Assembly (NCBI GenBank): GCA_017483425.1
Contig: JAFUWM010000326.1
Coordinates: 1 to 5,303 of the forward strand
Length of the DNA stretch: 5,303 nucleotides
Direction: 5' to 3'
From: Lachnospiraceae bacterium
GTDB lineage: Bacteria > Bacillota > Clostridia > Lachnospirales > Lachnospiraceae
The notes beneath the pieces were generated by a model, which saw only the letters and a program-made list of their open reading frames with translations, was not told where the DNA came from and did not search any database. Positions 1-4,598 of this stretch are shown piece by piece. Each line of letters starts with the position of its first letter. The stretch's first letter is position 1. The position numbers were made by a program, and so were the translations under genes.

Positions 1-198
1 AATGCTGTTCGTAAAGGGCTTCGACAGATACAGGATAACCCTGGCGGTATTATACTTGATTTCAAAAGGAATCCCGTTAATCTTGACGGTGTTAAACGTG
101 CGATAGATGACAGATTGAGAAGAGGGTTCCCTTCATCTGTCGATTTTATTATAGTGTCTAAGGATAATGTCGCTGCTGTTTTCAGATATAAAAAATGA
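1..198 (+). CDS. C-terminal end of a putative BECR-fold (CdiA-like tRNase) toxin or phage head-associated nuclease domain; 5' end outside window
   Basis: Frame 1 is open from the first base to TGA at 196-198 and encodes the last 65 residues of a larger protein. The pattern is a short helix (VRKGLRQI), a strand after Pro-Gly-Gly (GGIILDF), a basic helix (VKRAIDDRLRR) and two terminal strands (VDFIIVSK, AAVFRYKK). This order matches the C-terminal half of BECR nuclease domains (the CdiA C-terminal tRNase / phage PBECR group), which end polymorphic toxins and some phage head-morphogenesis proteins. The match is by pattern only, and catalytic residues probably lie partly upstream. No ORF for an immunity protein follows: the next DNA is a terminator-like hairpin and a convergent gene. 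A phage or conjugative-element structural protein is a fair alternative to a contact-dependent toxin. I am confident of the coding frame and only moderately sure of the family. Confidence 0.6.
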   Translation, partial: NAVRKGLRQIQDNPGGIILDFKRNPVNLDGVKRAIDDRLRRGFPSSVDFIIVSKDNVAAVFRYKK

Positions 199-240
199 GG
201 CCACCCCCTCGCCAATACGGGTAAAGGTTTGTCCTCATTT
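190..240. terminator. Putative bidirectional intrinsic terminator between convergent genes
   Basis: AAATGAGG (193-200) and CCTCATTT (233-240) are perfect 8-bp complements. Inside them ACCC (203-206) can pair with GGGT (219-222). On the minus strand the stem is followed directly by six T (190-195), so it best fits termination of the convergent Nudix transcript. On the plus strand a weaker T-rich tract follows. The TGA stop of the upstream gene lies inside the stem. Confidence 0.45.
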
Positions 241-382
241 ATTAGTTTATCATATTTATAATTTCTGTCAAGATATATTATGTCAATCGTAGCTATCTTG
301 TTCTGGTCTCTGAAGCCTACGCCTTGGACTGATCCATAAAACTTTAAGTGCTTCCGAATTATCATCTAATCCTCACTGCACA

Positions 383-838
383 TTATAAATACAAGGAAAA
401 TGGCCTTCCAACATATTCCAGATATGCTTTGTACCTTTCAACGATAGCCGGGGCTGTGATCAACTCACGAGCTTTATCCCTTGTAAAGAAAGCAGACTCT
501 GAGTTCTCGTCAGAAGGACGAGGCAAACTGCCTTTTGCTCTGCAAATAAAGTCGAGCATGATCTTGGTAGGCACTTCTTTTACTCCATTGTACCCAGGAT
601 ACTAGCAGGTGTTGGAAGAGATGCAAAAGGTTTCGCCAACTTCAATCTCAATACCAGATTCCTCCATTACTTCTCTTTTTACTGCATCAATTACGTTCTC
701 TCCGACTTCCACCTGACCGCCAGGAAATACCCATCCATGGCGATGTGTTTTTACCAGAAGGATTTCCCCATTTTGATTGGTTACAATTCCTGCTGCTGCA
801 ATAATATGGGTCGGCATAACTCGCTCAGTAAGATCCAT
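383..838 (-). pseudogene. Nudix hydrolase interrupted by an in-frame amber codon
   Basis: Reading from ATG at 838, the frame encodes a Nudix-fold NTP/nucleoside-diphosphate hydrolase with a perfect Nudix box at residues 41-63 (G-x5-E-x7-REV-x-EE-x-G-I), preceded by the typical WVFPGGQVEVGE segment. After SSNTC (residue 78) a TAG at 602-604 stops the frame. The same frame then continues (YPGYNGVKEVPTKIMLDFIC...) for 72 residues to TAA at 383. Total length, about 150 residues, is normal for the family, so a single nonsense change (for instance TCG Ser to TAG) best explains the break. The 78-residue product would keep the Nudix box but lose the C-terminal strands and helix, so it is probably inactive. 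Met8 (MPTHII) is a good alternative start, because relatives often begin there. Recoding of the amber codon cannot be excluded from the sequence. Confidence 0.82.
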
Positions 839-856
839 ATCTCATACCATCCTGTT

Positions 857-885
857 TCATAAATCCTGATTTGTCATACTGACAA
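857..885 (-). promoter_or_regulatory. Candidate promoter of the Nudix gene
   Basis: On the minus strand TTGTCA (880-885) and TTATGA (857-862) are separated by exactly 17 bases, about 20 bases before the ATG at 838. The -35 is one mismatch from consensus, but the -10 is weak. An AGGA (minus strand) about 11 bases before the start could serve as the SD. Confidence 0.35.
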
Positions 886-886
886 C

Positions 887-916
887 GAAAATATAAAAGA
901 GCTTTTTTATATCTTC
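887..916 (-). terminator. AT-rich hairpin just downstream of the tRNA gene
   Basis: Bases 887-898 and 905-916 pair over 12 bp with one G-U wobble around a 6-base loop. The structure starts 5 bases beyond the tRNA 3' end, and on the minus strand its 3' arm (TTTTATATTTTC) is U-rich. That position suits a tRNA terminator. It lacks a GC-rich core and a separate U tract, so efficiency is uncertain. Confidence 0.45.
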
Positions 917-920
917 AAAA

Positions 921-1046
921 TGGAGCATACGGGACTTGAACCCGTGGTCTTCGCTTCGCTACGGTCCGCTTAAAACCGACATCCACTGGATGTCGTAAGC
1001 CCTCCTCCATGCCATGGAGGCGCGCTCCCAACTGCGCCAATGCCCC
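921..1046 (-). tRNA. tRNA-Ala (GGC anticodon) carrying about 53 extra bases in the variable loop
   Basis: All arms can be drawn on the minus strand. The acceptor stem is GGGGCAT (1040-1046) with ATGCTCC (922-928), including G3:U70, the alanine identity pair, and A73 at 921. The D arm has GCGC/GCGC. The anticodon stem is CCTCC/GGAGG (1016-1020 with 1004-1008) around the 7-base loop ATGGCAT, anticodon GGC at 1011-1013. The T arm is ACGGG-TTCAAGT-CCCGT (929-945). Between anticodon and T stems there are 58 bases (946-1003) instead of about 5. They include an 8-bp hairpin with a 3-base loop (977-984 with 988-995), extended by GCTTA/TAAGC. Class I tRNAs such as Ala do not have long variable arms, so this is an insertion. 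CCA is not encoded. The gene may be non-functional, processed, or tolerated as an aberrant long-variable-arm tRNA. Confidence 0.85.
946..1003. repeat. REP-like hairpin insertion within the tRNA variable loop
   Basis: This 58-base stretch replaces a normal 5-base variable loop. CGACATCC (977-984) and GGATGTCG (988-995) form a perfect stem with loop ACT. GCTTA (968-972) and TAAGC (996-1000) add five pairs, with AAAC bulged on one side. The remainder (946-967) has a short tandem CTTCG CTTCG CT run and GGTC repeated at 946 and 963. No clear target duplication is visible. Exact insertion borders are ambiguous by a few bases. Confidence 0.6.
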
Positions 1047-1073
1047 TCGGTATATATTACCTGTTGATTCTAT

Positions 1074-1079
1074 ATTATA
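1074..1079 (-). promoter_or_regulatory. Candidate -10 element for the tRNA
   Basis: The minus strand has a consensus TATAAT here, overlapping the TAA stop of the small upstream gene. It would start transcription about 20 bases before the tRNA 5' end, a usual leader length. No good -35 is seen at 16-18 bases, so the evidence is partial. Confidence 0.35.
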
Positions 1080-1266
1080 GTGATACGACTTTCTTCATCT
1101 TTCTGATTGTATCTGCAATCTTATCCTCTGTCTCACCTGTCATAGAAGCTATCTCCGCATTTGAAAAGCCGTTAAGATGCAACTTGCAGACCTTCTTCCC
1201 GATTTCACAGAAGTTTTCATTCTCGTTTACAATATTCATTATCTTGTCTTTGTTTATTTCTTCCAT
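1075..1266 (-). CDS. Small putative helix-turn-helix protein, 63 aa
   Basis: The protein is short, charged and largely helical by eye. Residues 32-58 (NGFSNAEIASMTGETEDKI...RKMK) read like a sigma-region-4 or LuxR-type helix-turn-helix: a first helix ending in AEIASMTG, a turn, and a second helix with basic residues. Two cysteines (20 and 27) lie in the N-terminal half. An in-frame stop a few codons upstream makes the ATG at 1266 the only sensible start. AGGGG lies about 13 bases before it, a little far for an SD. The gene is divergent from the zinc-ribbon membrane protein and ends 28 bases before the tRNA. It could regulate its neighbour or itself, but this is inference. No named family was recognised. 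Confidence 0.6.
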   Translation of the reverse strand: MEEINKDKIMNIVNENENFCEIGKKVCKLHLNGFSNAEIASMTGETEDKIADTIRKMKKVVSL

Positions 1267-1322
1267 TATTCTAAATTATCCCCTTATGTCTCATATTTTA
1301 TTGTCCTGTTCAAAGTATAACA

Positions 1323-1355
1323 TATCATCCGCATTGTGATATCATAGGATATGAT
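1323..1355. promoter_or_regulatory. Inverted-repeat cluster in the divergent intergenic region
   Basis: ATATCA and TGATAT lie 9 bases apart (about 1323-1342), and ATCATA-GGA-TATGAT spans 1341-1355. On the plus strand TG-A-TATCAT (1337-1345) resembles an extended -10 reading toward the membrane protein gene. The repeats may be operators for the adjacent small HTH protein. AT-rich composition makes chance palindromes common here. Confidence 0.25.
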
Positions 1356-1380
1356 TTTTTCGCTTAATCACTGCTTTATT

Positions 1381-1881
1381 ATGCTAAGGTACTGTACTTA
1401 TTGTAAAAAAGAATATGACTTTGATCCCCTTGCCGTATCCGGCAGGGATGATCTTATTTGCCCTGAATGCGGAAACATTATAAGCAAGGAGAGCCGGGAT
1501 CCTTCAAGGAGGGAGGTGGCTGAAAAGACGGAGGAAGCTATAGGTAATATATACGCACGGCTTCTACATCTGTCATACATCTTCTATCTCAGTATGAGTA
1601 TTGTCGGAGTTATTGGTTTTATATCAGGCTTTTTTGTGGTATTGTATGCCGCAACGATCATCTCTCTTGTCGCATTTATCTTACAGCTTATTACCGGAAC
1701 GCTTATATTCCGATCCGGTATTATATTTCTGCCTATAGGAGCAATCCTTGGTTATCTGTATTTCAGATCTTTGGAAGGTGCCTGCCTCGGAATCCATGTT
1801 ATATTTCTTATCAGACATATGATAAGGGATATCATATTCCGGCTGATTTTTGCATTTATCAGGCTTGTTTCAGGAGCATAA
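1381..1881 (+). CDS. Zinc-ribbon membrane protein, 166 aa
   Basis: The N-terminus has two CxxC pairs (CTYC at residues 5-8 and CPEC at 27-30) spaced as in a treble-clef or zinc-ribbon knuckle. It is followed by a charged helix (about 36-60) and three hydrophobic segments (about 64-84, 87-109 and 112-130). The tail (133-166) is hydrophobic with regularly spaced arginines and may lie along the membrane. I chose ATG 1381 because the zinc ribbon then begins right at the N-terminus (MLRYCTYC). An in-frame ATG at 1351 would add 10 residues. Neither start has a convincing SD. Substrate and role are unknown; such proteins are usually annotated only as zinc-ribbon domain-containing. The gene converges on the PEBP lipoprotein gene with a 74-base gap, in which I see no convincing terminator. 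Confidence 0.75.
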   Translation: MLRYCTYCKKEYDFDPLAVSGRDDLICPECGNIISKESRDPSRREVAEKTEEAIGNIYARLLHLSYIFYLSMSIVGVIGFISGFFVVLYAATIISLVAFILQLITGTLIFRSGIIFLPIGAILGYLYFRSLEGACLGIHVIFLIRHMIRDIIFRLIFAFIRLVSGA

Positions 1882-1955
1882 GGTTATATCGCTTTTCCGG
1901 AGGGATCTGATCCTCATGGACAAAGCTTTTAAGAGTCTCTGCCCCACATCGACTG

Positions 1956-2510
1956 TCATCTTGCCGTATATGTTCCTTCGATCATTCCCCAGCCCAGACA
2001 GTTATTCTCGCCTGAATCAGATTTTGAGAGTTCGTCGGCAATTCTGTTTATATCATTGCCGCTTCCATCAAATTTCGCCGAAGATATATCCCGCGACTCT
2101 TTCAACGCATATACATATATCTTATAGTGGTGCGTTCCGGCTGGTGGATATGGTCCTATGTATTTGTCAGCGGATGAATATCCCTGGGGGATTTCATTAT
2201 CTGTCACATCCGTTTCTATCCAGTGCAGCCAATTATGACCATCAGGATCTATCATTATTATCGCATAACAACCGGCACCGTTTACCGCATTCCATGATAA
2301 TTGAGGGGATTTATTCTCCCCATAAGCAGTGTTGGTAATGATATCGCTCCATATGCCGTCTTTCAAGTCTGTAGAAGAAATGCTTATGATCTGTTCTTCC
2401 CCGTCTGATCCCGATGTTTTCTCCGCATCAATATTTCCCGATGTACCGCAAGCAGTAAGTAGAACGGCCATACACAGGAGATATGCTTTTATCAGCCTGC
2501 TTTGCTTCAT
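1956..2510 (-). CDS. PEBP family (YbhB/YbcL-type) lipoprotein
   Basis: The 184-residue product begins with a lipoprotein signal peptide: basic MKQSRLIK, a hydrophobic core, and lipobox LLTAC with Cys21 as the lipidation site. It should therefore be anchored to the outer face of the membrane. The mature part has the phosphatidylethanolamine-binding/Raf-kinase-inhibitor fold signatures: SPQLSWNAV (68-76), MIDPDGHNWLHW (86-97, the DPD...HW ligand-pocket motif) and YIGPYPPAGTHHYKIYVYAL (117-136, the GPxPPxGxHxY motif). Bacterial members bind an anionic ligand at a conserved pocket, but physiological roles are poorly known. Its ATG lies just after the TAA of the upstream tautomerase gene (TAATGAATG), with no SD of its own, so translational coupling is likely. 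An overlapping ATG at 2514 is in another frame. Length and motifs suggest an intact gene. Confidence 0.88.
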   Translation of the reverse strand: MKQSRLIKAYLLCMAVLLTACGTSGNIDAEKTSGSDGEEQIISISSTDLKDGIWSDIITNTAYGENKSPQLSWNAVNGAGCYAIIMIDPDGHNWLHWIETDVTDNEIPQGYSSADKYIGPYPPAGTHHYKIYVYALKESRDISSAKFDGSGNDINRIADELSKSDSGENNCLGWGMIEGTYTAR

Positions 2511-2513
2511 TCA

Positions 2514-2858
2514 TTAGAAGTTAGACCCGTTCCAGCCCCAGTCTGTTGTCGCGGAATACTTTATATACATATGGTCTGCCGCTATACCGAGGACTTCTCC
2601 GAATATCTTCGTTATCTCCGCTGTCATCTTTTCAAAGGCATCCCTGTTTGATCCTCCGAAGATCCTGACCTCTATGAATGCCATGGGTTCGCTGTCCTCA
2701 CCACGGAAATACAGAAGATACTCATCCTGTATCCCGACCATGAGCCAGCTCTCACTTTTACCGGGGATGAGTGATATTGCCTGTCCCAGTCTGCTCTTGA
2801 TCTCTGTTTCCTGCTCTTTTGATACCTTTACGCTTACTTTTGAATCAATGAATGGCAT
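2514..2858 (-). CDS. MIF-like tautomerase family protein
   Basis: The 114-residue protein has the features of the macrophage migration inhibitory factor / tautomerase superfamily. It has a Pro at position 2 (the catalytic N-terminal proline after Met removal), IPGKSESWLMVGI (31-43, containing the lysine at the active-site entrance), a PMAFIEVRIFGG strand (58-69) and the C-terminal WGWNGSNF. That tail resembles the GWNxSTF tail of MIF. Members form trimers and catalyse keto-enol tautomerisation, for example of phenylpyruvate. No signal peptide is present, so it is predicted cytosolic unless released otherwise. The start is set by AGGAGG (2866-2871) seven bases upstream and by the need for Pro2. 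It is the first gene of a two-gene unit with the PEBP lipoprotein. It has its own promoter, although the preceding 44-codon ORF lies only 36 bases upstream. Confidence 0.92.
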   Translation of the reverse strand: MPFIDSKVSVKVSKEQETEIKSRLGQAISLIPGKSESWLMVGIQDEYLLYFRGEDSEPMAFIEVRIFGGSNRDAFEKMTAEITKIFGEVLGIAADHMYIKYSATTDWGWNGSNF

Positions 2859-2884
2859 GTCGTGACCTCCTATTCGTATACTAT

Positions 2885-2907
2885 ATATGACTCGTCATAT
2901 TATATCA
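2885..2907 (-). promoter_or_regulatory. Extended -10 promoter and overlapping palindrome ahead of the tautomerase gene
   Basis: On the minus strand TG-A-TATAAT (2899-2907) is a perfect extended -10; the -35 region is poor. Transcription would start near 2892. A perfect inverted repeat, ATATGAC-TC-GTCATAT (2885-2900), is centred on that start and overlaps the -10, the usual place for a repressor operator. The -10 lies at the stop codon of the preceding small ORF. Confidence 0.55.
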
Positions 2908-3029
2908 CAGGTTCTGCCTCGTTTTCTCATGGTTTTGACTGTATTTGCTGCACTGTGAAAAACCATTCTTCGCCAATATTTTTCTATTTTTTCCAGCTCC
3001 ACAGCATATGCAATGGCTTCAAAATGCAT
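2895..3029 (-). CDS. Small basic protein, 44 aa, unknown function
   Basis: This ORF starts at ATG 3029, with a near-perfect SD (AAGGAGGA, 3037-3044) eight bases before it, better than that of most genes in the window. The product has an amphipathic helical N-terminal half (FEAIAYAVELEKIEKYW) and a basic second half (RRM...VKTMRKRGR), ending CDII. Upstream in-frame starts (a longer 105-codon reading) run through hairpins and a terminator and are unlikely. Its TGA overlaps the -10 of the tautomerase promoter, and the tautomerase start is only 36 bases on, so it could be co-transcribed or act as a leader. No clear promoter is seen directly upstream. Immediately 5' are two inverted-repeat structures. 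I do not recognise the family. The strength of the SD, not similarity, is the main support. Confidence 0.5.
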   Translation of the reverse strand: MHFEAIAYAVELEKIEKYWRRMVFHSAANTVKTMRKRGRTCDII

Positions 3030-3105
3030 CCTGCATTCCTCCTTTCTGATGAAATAAGTACCTTTAATTAAGAAGATATGCGCCCTTTGAGAGTTCGATT
3101 GCATT

Positions 3106-3132
3106 ATCGAGTAGGGGCAACCCCTACTCGAT
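3106..3132. repeat. Perfect 12-bp inverted repeat hairpin
   Basis: ATCGAGTAGGGG (3106-3117) and CCCCTACTCGAT (3121-3132) are perfect complements around a 3-base loop. There is no T tract on either side, so it is not a standard terminator. It is very stable as RNA and as a DNA cruciform. The architecture (long stem, 3-base loop) is like the hairpin inserted in the tRNA. Confidence 0.7.
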
Positions 3133-3134
3133 GT

Positions 3135-3195
3135 CGCGTTGGCCGTCAAATGTGCATTCGTGCAAGCACGATGCCCAATTGACAGCCGTATCGCG
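3135..3195. repeat. Imperfect nested inverted repeat (REP/MITE-like)
   Basis: Outer CGCG at both ends and GGCCGTCAA against TTGACAGCC (one mismatch) enclose an inner palindrome, TCGTGC-AA-GCACGA, whose stem can be extended by GCAT/ATGC around a bulged base. It sits directly beside the 12-bp hairpin at 3106-3132 and between the cbiK-like gene terminator and the 44-codon ORF. Nested symmetry over 60 bases suggests a mobile or structured-RNA element and not a coding sequence. Confidence 0.55.
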
Positions 3196-3196
3196 C

Positions 3197-3231
3197 AAAA
3201 AAAACTCCCCAAAGCGTTTTGCTTTAGGAAG
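3197..3231 (-). terminator. Intrinsic terminator of the cbiK-like gene
   Basis: On the minus strand, 11 base pairs (two G-U) form between 3221-3231 (CTTCCTAAAGC) and 3205-3215 (GCTTTGGGGAG) around a 5-base loop, followed by eight T (3197-3204). It lies 75 bases after the stop codon at 3307. This is the clearest terminator in the window. Confidence 0.88.
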
Positions 3232-3306
3232 TGTTATAAGATAAGCTCAGTATTTCAGCGGTGTTACACGCCTATGACTTTCTTTGCATAAGGCATATGC
3301 GGATCA

Positions 3307-4410
3307 TTATTTTATGCTTTCTATTGCTTTCGACGTGTGCGCGGCGTAGATCTGCTGGACATCTTCAAGCTGGCCCAGGCCTTCCAATACAGGCACTGTT
3401 TCATACCCTGCTTTTTCAAAGAGAGATTTCCAGGAATCATTTTCGTCTCCTGCCATGTCGTTATTCGCATGATCGCCCGCAACCACCATCAGAGGACGGA
3501 GAATAACTCTCTCGTAGCCTTTGCCGTCTATAGCCTTTATCACATCATCGACGGTCGGAGTCGCCTCAACAGTGCCGATATAGTAGTTTTCATAACCCTT
3601 GTCGTCAAAGATTGTCTGCATCTTGGCGTATATCTCATTGGAATCCGCTTCGGTGCCATGTCCCATGAATACTATCGCGGTCTTTCCGTCATCATATGAA
3701 GATGTTGCGTCATGTACTGCTTCCGCGACCTTATCAAAGTCATCATCTGTTGTAAGAAGCGGATCACCTACTGTTATGCTGTCAAACGCGTCCGCATACT
3801 GCGCAAGCTCCTCCATCAGATCATTATACTCATATCCGTCCATCAGATGAGTCGGCTGTACCACAAGCTGCTTCACACCGTTTGCCTCTGCTCTCTCCAG
3901 TGCTTCCGCAACATTATCAATAGTCACGTTATCACGTTTCTTTACATGGTCTATGATGATCTGGCTTGTAAATGCCCGGCGTACAGCCCAGTCAGGATAA
4001 GCGTCGGCAAGCGCCTGCTCGATCGCGCCTATAGTAAGCCTTCTCGAATCATTGTAGCTCGTACCGAAGGATACTACGAGGATCTCCTTTTCCCCTATAT
4101 CATCCTGATTTCTGGGATCATCCTTGCTCGCATCCCCGGTTTCGTAGTTCTCTTCGTCTTCTTCATCTGCTTCCGGTGTTTCCGCTATTTCCTCAGAAAC
4201 TTCTTCCTGCACTTCTTCCACAGCCTCCTGCACATCTTCCGCTGCTTCAGACAGATCTTCCTTGGTTTCCGATGCAGCCTCTGCCACATCCTCCGCTGCT
4301 TCAGAGGCATCACTCACCGCTTCGGCAGCATCGCCCGCAGATGCTCCGCAGCCTGCGGATATTCCTGCAACCATCACTGCCATGATCAACATTACCAGCT
4401 TTTTTTTCAT
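3307..4410 (-). CDS. cbiK: CbiK-type sirohydrochlorin cobaltochelatase lipoprotein
   Basis: The product is 367 residues. Residues 1-21 are a lipoprotein signal (MKKK, hydrophobic core, lipobox ISAGC with Cys21). Residues 27-105 form an Ala/Glu/Asp-rich, probably helical linker with the heptad SEAAEDV used twice. From about 108 it is a class II chelatase of the CbiK family: ILVVSFGTSYNDSR (110-123), VVQPTHLMDGYEY (183-195), VFMGHGTEAD (247-256, His251) and RPLMVVAGDHANNDMAGD (305-322, His314). The two histidines correspond to the metal-binding pair of CbiK. Family enzymes insert cobalt into sirohydrochlorin in anaerobic B12 synthesis, but the lipoprotein signal places this one outside the membrane, where cobalt or tetrapyrrole capture is an alternative. 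A cobalamin riboswitch precedes it. The start is set by AGGAGG (4420-4425) nine bases upstream. Family assignment is strong; the reaction in vivo is uncertain. Confidence 0.9.
   Translation of the reverse strand: MKKKLVMLIMAVMVAGISAGCGASAGDAAEAVSDASEAAEDVAEAASETKEDLSEAAEDVQEAVEEVQEEVSEEIAETPEADEEDEENYETGDASKDDPRNQDDIGEKEILVVSFGTSYNDSRRLTIGAIEQALADAYPDWAVRRAFTSQIIIDHVKKRDNVTIDNVAEALERAEANGVKQLVVQPTHLMDGYEYNDLMEELAQYADAFDSITVGDPLLTTDDDFDKVAEAVHDATSSYDDGKTAIVFMGHGTEADSNEIYAKMQTIFDDKGYENYYIGTVEATPTVDDVIKAIDGKGYERVILRPLMVVAGDHANNDMAGDENDSWKSLFEKAGYETVPVLEGLGQLEDVQQIYAAHTSKAIESIK
4231..4305 (-). repeat. Internal 21-bp direct repeat in the linker of the cbiK-like gene
   Basis: Bases 4231-4251 and 4285-4305 match at 20 of 21 positions and lie 54 bases (18 codons) apart, in frame. 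They encode the repeated SEAAEDV linker heptads. This points to linker growth by in-frame duplication. Confidence 0.7.
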
Positions 4411-4452
4411 AATAAAAACCCTCCTGTTTTGTTGTCAACCACCAGAGAGGGT
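4411..4452 (-). promoter_or_regulatory. SD-sequestering / terminator-like hairpin of the riboswitch
   Basis: On the minus strand ACCCTC (4447-4452) pairs with GAGGGT (4418-4423) and CTG with CAG next to it around a single bulged T. The SD AGGAGG (4420-4425) is inside the stem, and a T-rich tract (4411-4417) follows before the ATG at 4410. It could block ribosome binding, terminate transcription, or both. CCACGAGAGA (4502-4511, minus strand) matches TCTCTGGTGG (4439-4448) at 9 of 10 positions and could open it. Confidence 0.55.
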
Positions 4453-4598
4453 ACACCAATAATTCCCGATACGTTTTATATCGGTACTGCTTCGGCAGCC
4501 ATCTCTCGTGGCTCTTATTCTAAGGTGTTATCAGGCGAAGCCCGATGTATCCTCAGAATCCTTGTAACACATCTTCGATCGATGTATCACAGATTGCC

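Noticed and set aside
244..286. TTGACA-like boxes on the minus strand (266-271 and 281-286) as an antisense promoter or sRNA start
   Set aside because: The first has TAAACT 16 bases on, but the RNA would start inside the bidirectional terminator and be only about 45 nt, so a real sRNA is unlikely.
269..300. CAAGATA/TATCTTG inverted repeat as a terminator
   Set aside because: The 7-bp AT-rich arms have an 18-base spacer and no T tract; likely chance.
348..605. 85-codon plus-strand ORF
   Set aside because: It is the complement of the C-terminal half of the interrupted Nudix gene.
1882..1955. Terminator between the convergent membrane protein and PEBP genes
   Set aside because: Short imperfect palindromes (GGATC/GATCC, AAAGCTTTT) are present, but no stable stem with a T run on either strand.
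1850..2338. 162-codon plus-strand ORF
   Set aside because: It is antisense to the PEBP lipoprotein gene, whose motifs are unmistakable; composition is not protein-like.
3030..3212. N-terminal extension of the 44-codon ORF to 105 codons
   Set aside because: It would read through the palindromes and part of the terminator of the preceding gene and has no SD, whereas ATG 3029 has a near-perfect one.
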